Shown one piece after another: positions 1 through 7,462 of a stretch of 64,000 nt of DNA. The translations under genes were made by a program, and so were the position numbers. The DNA is taken from positions 930,001-994,000 of the forward strand of contig JAHBTY010000001.1 in the NCBI GenBank assembly GCA_019638355.1, given 5' to 3'. The notes under the pieces are model-generated. The model saw nothing but the letters and a program-made list of their open reading frames with translations. It did no database searches and was not told the DNA's origin. Positions within the stretch are counted from its first letter, which is position 1, and each line of letters starts with the position of its first letter. This DNA comes from Cyclobacteriaceae bacterium (GTDB lineage Bacteria; Bacteroidota; Bacteroidia; Cytophagales; Cyclobacteriaceae).

Positions 1-624
1 AGCCAACACCCTTTGTATCTCCGCGTTTTTCTCTGCAATCTTTAATTCGTACTCTTTTTGCTCAATGGCCTGCTGAACTGCGAGTTTCTTATCTACAGCC
101 GAAGTAACCACCACAGGGTATTCAATATGTTTTACGGTAACGTTGTTGAATTCAATGTGCTTTCCTTTTGTCAGCATCATCAGGCGGGTGAGGATGGCGG
201 ACTCGATCTCCGGACTTTTTGGTGACACCATGGTGTACTTGTATGTTGAAAAAACATTTCGTACCAGGCTCATGAACTCAGGCTTGATTACTTTGTTGTA
301 GTAGTCTTTGCCAACTTCCAGTTCCAATTGTGGCAGTTCGGAAGCTACCGGCCTCAGCGTAACGGAAACGGTAAGATCGATGTGCAACTCATCTTCCGTA
401 AGGATTGATACGTTTTCGTTATAGGTTTGCCATTGCATATTATAACCGACCACACCATTCCAGGGCCAATGCCACACAACGCCATTAGAATAGATTTTGT
501 CGGTTACTAACCCTTTGCTTAATGGCTTCCATCGCATGGCATTGTAGCCGGGTTTTACTACCGAGCATCCGGCTGCCAGCAAGAGAATTGTTGCAGCCAT
601 CACGAAATTCAAATTTGTTTTCAT
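1..624 (-). CDS. SPFH/Band-7 domain lipoprotein, partial (C-terminus outside window)
   Basis: The frame starts at ATG 624 and is still open at base 1, giving 208 residues. It begins with a hydrophobic signal peptide ending in a lipobox (LLAAGC), so it should be a lipoprotein. The body reads like a prohibitin/SPFH domain: a beta-rich segment (ILTEDELHIDLTVSVTLRP), a KDYYNKVIKPEF stretch, and then the start of a charged Gln/Glu/Lys helix at the window edge, where SPFH proteins form coiled coils. Such proteins oligomerise on membranes; the specific role here is unknown. The next gene (638-811) follows it upstream on the same strand and may be cotranscribed. Confidence 0.8.
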   Translation of the reverse strand, partial: MKTNLNFVMAATILLLAAGCSVVKPGYNAMRWKPLSKGLVTDKIYSNGVVWHWPWNGVVGYNMQWQTYNENVSILTEDELHIDLTVSVTLRPVASELPQLELEVGKDYYNKVIKPEFMSLVRNVFSTYKYTMVSPKSPEIESAILTRLMMLTKGKHIEFNNVTVKHIEYPVVVTSAVDKKLAVQQAIEQKEYELKIAEKNAEIQRVLA

Positions 625-637
625 AGTACTGATAAGT

Positions 638-811
638 TTAAGTGTTCAAGAACTCACAACGATCTCCAAATTCATTTTTGCACCAGGCGATGAACGAACC
701 GATTTCGTTCTCTGGCAAGAGTCTGAGCGCCTTGACATATTCTTTCTTTAACAGGTCTCTGTCAAAGCTTATTTTTCTCAAGATCAGTTTGCAGTACTCG
801 AACCTGCTCAT
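638..811 (-). CDS. Small conserved-looking protein of 57 residues
   Basis: The ATG at 811 gives a compact 57-residue product beginning MSRFEYCKLILRK. An upstream in-frame start at 865 would add a basic tail (MSRAQATRVIKSNK), which is less convincing. The protein is soluble, charged and Trp/Cys-containing near its end (AWCKNEFGDRCEF). From memory, similar MSRFEYCK-type small proteins occur next to other genes in Cytophagales, but I know no function. It lies 13 bases before the SPFH gene start on the same strand, which suggests an operon. Confidence 0.6.
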   Translation of the reverse strand: MSRFEYCKLILRKISFDRDLLKKEYVKALRLLPENEIGSFIAWCKNEFGDRCEFLNT

Positions 812-999
812 GGTGTGAATGATTTTGTTACTTTTTATAACGCGGGTAGCCTGAGCACGGCTCAAATTTTTTTGGCTATGATGTGTATTTTATTGCAGCA
901 CTAAGAACGAGAAAGCGAGGGCAGGCACCTGACCAATTAAGTGTAAATCAATGCCAAAGTTTTTTCACCTCCCCTTATGATGAAACGTTAAATTCAATA

Positions 1000-1560
1000 A
1001 TGAAAATCAAGAGACTATGTATTGGACTTTTGGCTTTGTTGCTGGCGTTTCCTTCATGGAGGTTGCTGGCTCAAAGTACGTTTAAGTCGAAGTATGGATC
1101 ATTGTCAATTACTGCCTCGTACTTTGACCTTCCCTTGACGGTCCATACGAAAGCGGTTGAAGTTTCATTGGACTACGAGACTTCAGAAATCATTCTTATC
1201 CTCAGCCCAACGGCTTTGCATACCGGCATCGATTCAATTGATCATCGTTTAAAAATAATCGACAATACATGGGTATTACGAGGCAACCTTAACCTGGGGC
1301 GCATTAATACAACAACCCATGCGCCACAGAATTTTCAATTGACCGGAATTCTTGAATTGCTGCCAAACCAGAAACTGACTGTTAAAGGCATTGGTCGGCT
1401 TGAGCATATCGGTGGAGGGGAAGAAATGGCATGCGAGCTTGCGTTTTACTTTGATTTAGATTTGGAACCCTTGGGGATATCCGCCCTAACGGGACCATCC
1501 GGGAGCGAAAACCTGGTTAAGGTCCGGTTCTTTGAAACGGTATTGAGAAAAGTTAACTGA
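1000..1560 (+). CDS. Secreted protein, possibly YceI-like
   Basis: The start at 1000 puts a clean signal peptide (MKIKRLCIGLLALLLAF, cut near LLAQ) at the N-terminus. The longer frame from 883 only adds a polar tail in front of it and was rejected. The mature part of about 160 residues is beta-rich and has the look of a YceI-type lipocalin fold: a segment ending HTGIDSIDHRLK, then a segment on NFQLTGILELL. I cannot prove family membership by eye. It precedes three short membrane or lipoprotein genes on the same strand. Confidence 0.6.
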   Translation: MKIKRLCIGLLALLLAFPSWRLLAQSTFKSKYGSLSITASYFDLPLTVHTKAVEVSLDYETSEIILILSPTALHTGIDSIDHRLKIIDNTWVLRGNLNLGRINTTTHAPQNFQLTGILELLPNQKLTVKGIGRLEHIGGGEEMACELAFYFDLDLEPLGISALTGPSGSENLVKVRFFETVLRKVN

Positions 1561-1581
1561 AAATAATTTTAGACATCTTTT

Positions 1582-1770
1582 ATGAAAAATCATTGGTTAT
1601 GGATGATCATTGGGTGCGGCTTGCCGCTGCTCCTCATTTTCCTACTACCGGTTTTTGGCATTAAGTCAAATACAGGATTCCTGCTGTTTATGATTCTTTG
1701 TTTTGCCTCTCATCTTTTTATGATGCGCGACATGAATCACACAAGTAATGACAAACACTCCCATCACTAA
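1582..1770 (+). CDS. Small two-helix membrane protein with His-rich tail (DUF2933-like)
   Basis: The product has 62 residues with two transmembrane helices (about residues 5-25 and 32-48) and a polar tail ending NDKHSHH. The layout resembles the DUF2933 small membrane proteins that often travel with metal-resistance genes. The His tail could bind metal, but that is inference. It starts 21 bases after the previous stop and ends 12 bases before the next gene, so it sits in a run of same-strand genes. Confidence 0.6.
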   Translation: MKNHWLWMIIGCGLPLLLIFLLPVFGIKSNTGFLLFMILCFASHLFMMRDMNHTSNDKHSHH

Positions 1771-1782
1771 AACGAAATTGAT

Positions 1783-2061
1783 ATGGCACAGATTCACATA
1801 AAACGCTTTGGTTTTGCCTGTGGAGCTACAGGAGTACTATTGTACCTGGGGTGCATATTAGTAATGGCAACAGTAGGGAGAGAAGGCACCGTATTATTCC
1901 TCAACAGTTTATTGCATGGCATCGATGTTTCATCAATCCTACGGATGAACATGTCCATAACAGAAGTCTTGATCGGTGTCGTTCAAACTTTTATACTGGG
2001 ATGGTTAACTGGGGCGTGTGTAGCCGCCTTTTACAACATTTCAATAAGAAAGTCCGGATAA
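1783..2061 (+). CDS. DUF5676-like membrane protein
   Basis: The 92-residue product has two hydrophobic helices, around residues 10-31 and 60-84. It matches what I recall of the DUF5676 family: an N-terminal IKRFGFACGATGVLLYLGC segment, a middle FLNSLLHGIDVSS stretch, and a C-terminal LGWLTGACVAAFYN helix. The function of the family is unknown; it often occurs beside metal-resistance or cation-transport genes. The gene is tightly spaced after the small His-tail membrane protein. Confidence 0.7.
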   Translation: MAQIHIKRFGFACGATGVLLYLGCILVMATVGREGTVLFLNSLLHGIDVSSILRMNMSITEVLIGVVQTFILGWLTGACVAAFYNISIRKSG

Positions 2062-2086
2062 CAAAAGAGAGTTCTATATTTTTTGT

Positions 2087-2683
2087 ATGAAGGCACTCAC
2101 AACAATAATAATATTAGCTACAACAGGTTTCATAAGTGGATGTATGACTTTCACGAACCTGACGGTCAAGTATGATAAGAAGATTGATTTCGACCAATAC
2201 CAAACTTATGCATGGCTGCCCGATGCCGACAAGTCCGGGAACAATGATTTCGACAACGATTTTATTCGGCAACGGATACGAAACTATATAGGGCACTGCC
2301 TAAAGGAGCGACAATATGCAACGGATACGCTGCAGCCCGATCTGCTGGTACGTGTGAAGTGGATGGCCGAAGCCAGGGAATCGATTACGCCTGATTTGAC
2401 TGAGCGACCCTTTTATTACGACCGGATATATTATAATGATCCGTTTACTATTCGAATTTCACCGCGAGGGAAAATTGATTACACGAACCGATATCCGGTT
2501 ACGAACACAAAAACAAAAAAGCAGACCTACTATCATAACGGAGTAGAAGTGCTTCTAATTGATGCAAAAACAAAAGAAGTAATATGGAATGGTTTCACGA
2601 GTGATGATATTTATGATCCTAAATTGATCCATAAAGAACTTCATCCTTCAATTCACAAAATGATGAGACAGTTGCCAGACTAA
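2087..2683 (+). CDS. DUF4136-type lipoprotein
   Basis: A signal peptide ends in the lipobox ISGC (Cys 19), so the mature protein is lipid-anchored. The body follows the DUF4136 pattern: a KIDFDQYQTYAWLPD opening, a segment with IRNYIGHCLKER, and later VLLIDAKTKEVIWNGF, where these proteins return to a short beta strand. A second gene of this kind lies at 29729-30364. The family has no established function. It lies 25 bases after the DUF5676-like gene and about 220 bases before the mercury operon. Confidence 0.7.
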   Translation: MKALTTIIILATTGFISGCMTFTNLTVKYDKKIDFDQYQTYAWLPDADKSGNNDFDNDFIRQRIRNYIGHCLKERQYATDTLQPDLLVRVKWMAEARESITPDLTERPFYYDRIYYNDPFTIRISPRGKIDYTNRYPVTNTKTKKQTYYHNGVEVLLIDAKTKEVIWNGFTSDDIYDPKLIHKELHPSIHKMMRQLPD

Positions 2684-2825
2684 CAAACACACTAGATAAT
2701 AGATTGGGCACAGTATTAAATCACAAAGATCGTTGATTGGTCATTTGCAAGCCGAAATAAAAGGACGATGTCTCCTCGAAGGTAAGTTGCTAAGCCCACA
2801 TAGGATAAATACAACTATTTGATTA

Positions 2826-2845
2826 ATTTAAGTATTTGCTTAAAT
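2826..2845. promoter_or_regulatory. Operator palindrome of the mer operon (ArsR-type repressor)
   Basis: The two 7-base arms ATTTAAG and CTTAAAT are perfect inverted repeats separated by 6 bases. The site covers the -33 element of the promoter in front of the ArsR-type gene at 2901, so a bound repressor would block RNA polymerase. Assignment to this regulator is inference from position and symmetry; ArsR-family dimers usually bind such AT-rich palindromes. Confidence 0.65.
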
Positions 2846-2866
2846 AAGGAAACTATTTTATCTTTG
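2835..2866 (+). promoter_or_regulatory. Bacteroidota-type promoter of the mer operon
   Basis: A -7 element TATCTTTG at 2859-2866 matches the phylum consensus TAnnTTTG exactly. A -33 element TTTG lies at 2835-2838, with 20 bases between. The first gene starts 34 bases downstream. The -33 element is inside the operator palindrome. Confidence 0.65.
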
Positions 2867-2900
2867 AGCCCGTTAAATCATTGAAAACAATTTATAAAAA

Positions 2901-3275
2901 ATGGAAAAAAACACTTGTATTCGGGTATTGGCCGATCCTGTTCAAATCAGGCAATGCAAAGAGGAAATAACTGCAAAGAAGAGCGCTTTCTGTCACTTAA
3001 GTAATGTGCTGAGCCTGGCAGGCAACGAAGTAAGGCTTAAAATCTTGTACCTGCTGGATTCCGAAAAAGAACTTTGTCCTTGTGATTTGAGCGATATACT
3101 GCAAATGAGTATTCCGGCCGTATCTCAGCACCTGCGCAAAATGAAGGATGGCGGATTAATTGAGAATAAAAAAGTCGGGCAAACCATCTTTTATTCACTG
3201 TCAGCCGAGCACCTGAAAACCCTAAGACCATTTTTTAAGCAAATCAGAGAACTGAACGAAAAAGCAGAAGTATGA
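2901..3275 (+). CDS. ArsR/SmtB-family metal-responsive repressor of the mer operon
   Basis: The 124-residue protein is a winged-helix repressor of normal ArsR length. The metal-binding motif of the ArsR class, ELCPCDL, is present with Cys 59 and Cys 61 in the alpha-3 helix. Further cysteines at 6, 19 and 31 could complete a thiol site. The recognition helix follows (MSIPAVSQHLRKMKDGGL) and then the wing (KKVGQTIFYSL). It is the first gene of the operon and its stop overlaps the start of merTP by four bases. Here it takes the place that MerR has in proteobacterial mer operons. Mercury as the inducer is inferred from the operon. Confidence 0.88.
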   Translation: MEKNTCIRVLADPVQIRQCKEEITAKKSAFCHLSNVLSLAGNEVRLKILYLLDSEKELCPCDLSDILQMSIPAVSQHLRKMKDGGLIENKKVGQTIFYSLSAEHLKTLRPFFKQIRELNEKAEV

Positions 3276-3886
3276 ACAAGCAAGCAGAAAATACCTGGAT
3301 AGCAGGCGTAGTGGTTGCGTTAACGGCATCGCTTTGTTGTATCACACCTGTTCTGGCGCTGATTTCAGGAATCGGTGGAATTGCGGCCACTTTCTCGTGG
3401 CTGGAGCCTGCGCGTCCTTATTTGATCGGTTTTACCACGTTGATATTAGGATTTGCATGGTATCAAAAGCTTAAGCCCCACAAAAGTGACGTAGAATGCG
3501 ATTGCGAAACTGATGATAAACCATCGTTCTGGCATTCGAAAACTTTTCTTGGAATTGTCACCGTTCTGGCTATTGGTCTGTTGGCCTTTCCTAGCTACGC
3601 TCATATTTTCTACCCCAGAAGCCCAGTAGCGAATGTCGTGATTGTTGAAAAAAGTAACATCAAACAGATGGAACTGAAAATATCTGGCATGACCTGTCAG
3701 AGCTGCTCGGAACATGTTAATCATGCACTGGATGGAGTTGCCGGAGTCCTTGAACATACGACTTCATACGAGCAAGGAAATAGCCTGGTAAAGTTTGACA
3801 AAAGCAAAGCCACTGAACAGGAATTAATTGAGGCTGTTAATGCAACGGGCTATAAAGTGACTGAAACAAAAACGATAGAGGATTAA
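3272..3886 (+). CDS. merTP: MerTP: mercury transporter fused to a periplasmic-type HMA domain
   Basis: The N-terminal half is MerT-like with three membrane helices. The first carries the vicinal cysteine pair Cys 22-Cys 23 (SLCCITPVLAL) that takes Hg(II) across the membrane. A CDC pair sits in the loop at 76-78. After the third helix comes an HMA domain with the GMTCQSC motif (Cys 142, Cys 145), doing the job of MerP. The gene overlaps the repressor gene by four bases and is followed by a separate merP-like gene. A paralogue of the same architecture closes the operon at 6706-7311. Confidence 0.88.
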   Translation: MNKQAENTWIAGVVVALTASLCCITPVLALISGIGGIAATFSWLEPARPYLIGFTTLILGFAWYQKLKPHKSDVECDCETDDKPSFWHSKTFLGIVTVLAIGLLAFPSYAHIFYPRSPVANVVIVEKSNIKQMELKISGMTCQSCSEHVNHALDGVAGVLEHTTSYEQGNSLVKFDKSKATEQELIEAVNATGYKVTETKTIED

Positions 3887-3907
3887 GTCTAAACCAACTC
3901 AATAAAA

Positions 3908-4297
3908 ATGAAAGCGATACTTTTTACATTTCTATCGGTCGCACTGGTGTGCGGCAGCAACGCAGCTTTTGGCCAAAGTAAGGATAAACCCTTTGGCGAT
4001 ACCAATACAAAAGTCGTAGAGTTAAAAGTGACCGGCATGACCTGCCAGGGCTGTGCGGATCAGGTCACCTCGGCTTTGTCGGAAAAGAAAGGCGTAGTTA
4101 AATCGGATGTGAAATTTTCTGAGAACTCGGCAAGTGTCACCTATGATCCTGCCACCATTACTGAAACCGAGATCATCAAAACGGTTGAAGACACCGGGTT
4201 CAAAGCAGAGCCGGTTAAAAAGTCTACAAAAAAAGATGAACTGAAAACAGGCTCAACAGACGCATCCTCTTGTTGCGCGCCTAAAAAGAAGACGTAA
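3908..4297 (+). CDS. merP: MerP-like periplasmic HMA protein with C-terminal CC motif
   Basis: A signal peptide (residues 1 to about 22, ending AAFGQ) is followed by a single heavy-metal-associated domain with GMTCQGC (Cys 46, Cys 49). Unlike classical MerP it has a Lys-rich tail of about 30 residues that ends in a vicinal pair, Cys 122-Cys 123 (SSCCAPKKK). That tail resembles the C-terminal Hg-handling pair of MerA and might pass mercury on. The gene lies 21 bases after merTP and 32 before merA. Confidence 0.82.
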   Translation: MKAILFTFLSVALVCGSNAAFGQSKDKPFGDTNTKVVELKVTGMTCQGCADQVTSALSEKKGVVKSDVKFSENSASVTYDPATITETEIIKTVEDTGFKAEPVKKSTKKDELKTGSTDASSCCAPKKKT

Positions 4298-4329
4298 CAA
4301 TAACATAGTAAACTATAATACTAAACGCT

Positions 4330-6000
4330 GTGAAAGAGAATAATAGTGAAGCAAAATCGGAAGTAGCATTGGAGATCAGTGGAATGACGTGTGACCATTG
4401 CGCTCTATCTATTGGAAAAAGGTTTGAAGGAGAAAGCGGGATACTGGATAAGCAGATCAGCTACTCCGAAAAGAAGGGTGTCTTCAGTTACAACCCTTCA
4501 CTCATTTCGAAACAGGAAATCATCGACACCATCAACGCCTCTAAAAGCTACCGGGTAACAGGCGAGATCAATTCGAACGGAACCGGGAAAAACCACTTCG
4601 ACCTGATTATCATCGGTGGCGGATCGGCCGCTTTTTCGGCAGCGATCAGGGCAGAAGAGTTGGGATTGTCAACCTTGATGGTTAACGCAGGGCTTCCCTT
4701 CGGAGGGACTTGCGTAAATGTTGGGTGTGTTCCATCCAAAACATTAATTCGTTCAGCGGAAGCGGCTTACCATGCTAATCATTCCAATTTCGGAGGTGTG
4801 AAACCCAAAGGCGCGGAAGTCGATTTCAAAAAAGTTATTCGCGATGAAAAAGAACTTGTCTCCGTGCTCCAGCAAAAAAAGTATCTCGATGTTGTCGGAG
4901 ACTTTCAGTCATTGCAAATGATAGAAGGATGGGCTGAATTCCTGGATACCAAAACCATCATCGTAAACGGTAAGGATAAATACACAGCCCTTAAATTTAT
5001 CATTACTACCGGAGCAACAACACATATTCCCGAGATAGAAGGCCTGCAGGAAATTGATTATTTGACCAACGCAACCCTGTTCGACCTGGAAGAAAAACCT
5101 GAAAGCCTCACGATCATGGGGGCTGGGTATATCGGGCTGGAAATAGCAATGGCCTACAACAGGCTTGGCGTTAAGGTGCGCATTATCGAATTCACTGATC
5201 GTGTTTTAAGAACACAGACACCCGACATTAGCGAAGAGCTTGAAAAGCAAATGAGAGTCGAAGGAATAGAAATACTTCCCAACTTCCGCGCGGTGAAATT
5301 CGAAAAATCAGGAAACGATACGATCATCTACTGCAAGTGCCCCGATGGATCAATAACGAAGCTTGTTGAACCTGGCCGCATCGTTGTCGTCTCAGGGATC
5401 ACTCCCAATACAAAGAAAATAGGAGCAAATAATATTGGGATTAAGCTTAGTGGGAAGGGAAACATCATCGTCAGCGAAAAAATGGAAACGAGCGTGGCCA
5501 ATATTTACGCTGCTGGAGATGTGACCAATACACCGTCTTTCGTGTACACAGCTGCACATGAAGGTAAAGTCGCTGTAGAGAATGCATTTACGGGAGCCGA
5601 AAAGAAAGTAGACTACACTTCCCTGCCATGGGTCGTCTTCACTGATCCACAAGTGGCCGGTGCCGGGCTTGACGAAGTGCAGGCTGAAGCGCAGGGCATC
5701 CCGTTTGAAGTTTCAAAAATTTCTCTTACGGATGTACCGCGCAGCATTGCCGCCCGCGACACCCGCGGTTTTATCAAGTTGATCAGGAATACTGCGACTG
5801 ACAAATTGATCGGTGCAAGAGTTATTGCTCCCGAAGGCGGTGAACTTATCCAGCAGTTGAGTATGGCTATCAAGTATGGCATAACCGTAACCGATCTTGC
5901 ACAAGATTTGTATCCCTACCTCACGCTCAGCGAAGGGATCAAGCTGGCTGCTATTGCCTTTGGAAAAGATGTGGCCAAGCTGAGTTGTTGTGCGAGTTAG
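4330..6000 (+). CDS. merA: Mercuric reductase MerA with N-terminal HMA domain
   Basis: This 556-residue flavoprotein reduces Hg(II) to Hg(0) in the cytoplasm with NADPH. Residues 11-75 form an HMA domain (GMTCDHC, Cys 21 and Cys 24). The FAD-binding GGGSAAFSAA follows near residue 97, and the redox-active disulfide is at Cys 128/Cys 133 (GGTCVNVGCVPSK). The NAD(P) site MGAGYIGLE and the dimerisation domain follow. The C-terminal pair Cys 553-Cys 554 (SCCAS), which delivers Hg to the active site, separates it from other dihydrolipoamide-type reductases. I take the GTG at 4330 as start because it lies directly before the HMA domain; the first downstream ATG would cut into it. Confidence 0.93.
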   Translation: MKENNSEAKSEVALEISGMTCDHCALSIGKRFEGESGILDKQISYSEKKGVFSYNPSLISKQEIIDTINASKSYRVTGEINSNGTGKNHFDLIIIGGGSAAFSAAIRAEELGLSTLMVNAGLPFGGTCVNVGCVPSKTLIRSAEAAYHANHSNFGGVKPKGAEVDFKKVIRDEKELVSVLQQKKYLDVVGDFQSLQMIEGWAEFLDTKTIIVNGKDKYTALKFIITTGATTHIPEIEGLQEIDYLTNATLFDLEEKPESLTIMGAGYIGLEIAMAYNRLGVKVRIIEFTDRVLRTQTPDISEELEKQMRVEGIEILPNFRAVKFEKSGNDTIIYCKCPDGSITKLVEPGRIVVVSGITPNTKKIGANNIGIKLSGKGNIIVSEKMETSVANIYAAGDVTNTPSFVYTAAHEGKVAVENAFTGAEKKVDYTSLPWVVFTDPQVAGAGLDEVQAEAQGIPFEVSKISLTDVPRSIAARDTRGFIKLIRNTATDKLIGARVIAPEGGELIQQLSMAIKYGITVTDLAQDLYPYLTLSEGIKLAAIAFGKDVAKLSCCAS

Positions 6001-6021
6001 GATGAACAAAACAGACAGAGT

Positions 6022-6426
6022 ATGATCTCCCAAGATTTGACCAAAGATTTCAGGGATTCAATCCGTGGACTATCCGGCCATTTGCGTGGCATTGAGAAGA
6101 TGGTGAACACAGAATTCCCCGACCAAACTCTTTTACAACTGAAAGCAGTTCAGGCTGGGCTTCAAAAAGCAACACTCATGTTGTTGGATGAAGTTTACCG
6201 TAAGGCGCTGGCAGAAAAGATTTCGTTTTCATGGCAAAACTGTCCTGGGAATTGCGGTTATGAAAAGAGTATTGATATGCTCCGCAGTTTGTTCCCTGAT
6301 ATCAAGTTGGATGAGATACCTGAAAAATTGAAGGAAGCGGTAAAAATCGAGCAGCATTTGAAGAAAATTATTTCACAAAATAACTTGGAGCCCCCCTCCA
6401 CCCGGAAGTTACATTTGGATCAGTAA
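6022..6426 (+). CDS. CsoR/FrmR-like protein lacking the usual metal ligands
   Basis: The first 65 residues look like the all-helical CsoR/RcnR/FrmR (DUF156) fold: a GLSGHLRGIEKMV helix, then AVQAGLQKATLMLLDE. Lining it up on the AVQ segment, the CsoR copper ligands are missing; the positions equivalent to Cys 36, His 61 and Cys 65 hold Pro or Asp, Val and Ala. Instead there is a CxxxC pair (Cys 74, Cys 78) in an added C-terminal part of about 65 residues. It may sense through that pair or bind a partner rather than DNA. It follows merA by 21 bases, inside the mer operon. Confidence 0.6.
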   Translation: MISQDLTKDFRDSIRGLSGHLRGIEKMVNTEFPDQTLLQLKAVQAGLQKATLMLLDEVYRKALAEKISFSWQNCPGNCGYEKSIDMLRSLFPDIKLDEIPEKLKEAVKIEQHLKKIISQNNLEPPSTRKLHLDQ

Positions 6427-6453
6427 ACCGTTCAACCTCTAAATTAATATTTT

Positions 6454-6690
6454 ATGGTAAAGAAAATATTTTTCATCTCCGTTGTAGCCTTAGCAAGTCT
6501 GGGAGCAACAGCTTTTGAATTGAACAGAGAAACAACCTCGGCTTGCCCCCTGGAAGGTACACCTGCATGTCCGATTGTAAATTGCCCGCTAAAAGGAACC
6601 CCCCAATGCCCTTATACTCAATCTTCCGTGTCTTCGTGCTGCAAGACCGGGGCTTCTCAACAAACGGAAAAACTGAATATATTCAAGTAA
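6454..6690 (+). CDS. Small secreted Cys-rich peptide
   Basis: The product is 78 residues: a signal peptide of about 20, then a short mature part with eight cysteines. The core repeats a CPLxGTPxCP unit twice (CPLEGTPACP, then CPLKGTPQCP), and an SSCCKTG pair follows. I recall such peptides only from Bacteroidota mer-like operons and know no function. Periplasmic thiol binding of Hg(II) is a reasonable inference. It sits 15 bases before the second merTP gene. Confidence 0.65.
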   Translation: MVKKIFFISVVALASLGATAFELNRETTSACPLEGTPACPIVNCPLKGTPQCPYTQSSVSSCCKTGASQQTEKLNIFK

Positions 6691-6705
6691 GTTCTGATTA
6701 GAGAC

Positions 6706-7311
6706 ATGAAGGTAAATAGTATTTTGAGCAGTGGACTTATCGCAGCGATACTCAGTTCGCTTTGTTGCATCACACCTGTGTTGGCCCTAGTTGCAGGAAT
6801 GAGTGGTGTTGCAGCTTCGTTTTCATGGCTGGAGCCTGGTCGGCCATACCTGGCGGGTGTCACAATTGCCGTTCTAGGGTTTGCCTGGTACAAGAAGGTA
6901 TTTCCAACAACAGAATCCCCCGATTGTGCATGTGAAACAGAAGGGAAGAAAGTTTCATTCTGGCACACGAAAACTTTCCTGATGCTCATTACAGTTTTTG
7001 CGCTTTCTACATTGGCTTTTCCATACTATGCTCATATTTTTTATCCTCATTCTGAAAAGCAAGTGATTGTAGCTAACGAGAACGATTTCCGTTCTGTGGA
7101 ATTCAAAATCAACGGGATGACCTGTCAGGGATGTGCCGAGCATGTTATGTTTGAGGTAAATAAACTTGCAGGAATTATTAAAACAAATGCATCTTTTGAA
7201 AACGGCAATGCGTTAGTCGAATTTGATGAAAGCAAGGTATCTCAAGGTAGTATCGAGTCCGCCATAAATTCTACAGGGTATAAAGTAGTTGATGTAGTGA
7301 AACTAAGGTGA
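6706..7311 (+). CDS. merTP: Second MerTP paralogue
   Basis: The 201-residue protein has the same build as the one at 3272-3886: a MerT-like part with Cys 20-Cys 21 in the first helix, a CAC pair at 74-76, and a terminal HMA domain with GMTCQGC (Cys 140, Cys 143). The two copies are clearly related over their full length but far from identical, so this is an old duplication and not an assembly artefact. It is the last gene of the mer operon and converges on the SusD gene. Confidence 0.85.
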   Translation: MKVNSILSSGLIAAILSSLCCITPVLALVAGMSGVAASFSWLEPGRPYLAGVTIAVLGFAWYKKVFPTTESPDCACETEGKKVSFWHTKTFLMLITVFALSTLAFPYYAHIFYPHSEKQVIVANENDFRSVEFKINGMTCQGCAEHVMFEVNKLAGIIKTNASFENGNALVEFDESKVSQGSIESAINSTGYKVVDVVKLR

Positions 7312-7408
7312 TGTATAATCTTAGTTGTCGGGAAACAAAATCCTTTTTTCCAAACAGTTTACGAGTTATGATTTCACGGCTGATCAGTTTTTTTTGGGGA
7401 AACCAAGA

Positions 7409-7445
7409 ATAGGGGAAATAACCTGATGTAGCTAAGTTCCCCTAT
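7409..7445. repeat. Inverted repeat between converging mer and SusD genes
   Basis: Nine-base perfect arms ATAGGGGAA (7409-7417) and TTCCCCTAT (7437-7445) flank a 19-base loop in the 151-base gap. It may act as a terminator in both directions, but neither side carries a clear T-run, so the role is uncertain. Confidence 0.4.
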
Positions 7446-7462
7446 CCTATAGTCAACCTATT

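Noticed and set aside
883-999. Longer N-terminus for the secreted protein at 1000-1560
   Set aside because: The extra 39 residues are polar and lie before a perfect signal peptide starting at 1000.
1851-2090. 79-residue plus-strand frame overlapping the DUF5676-like gene
   Set aside because: It is out of phase with the recognised membrane protein and lacks membrane or domain pattern.
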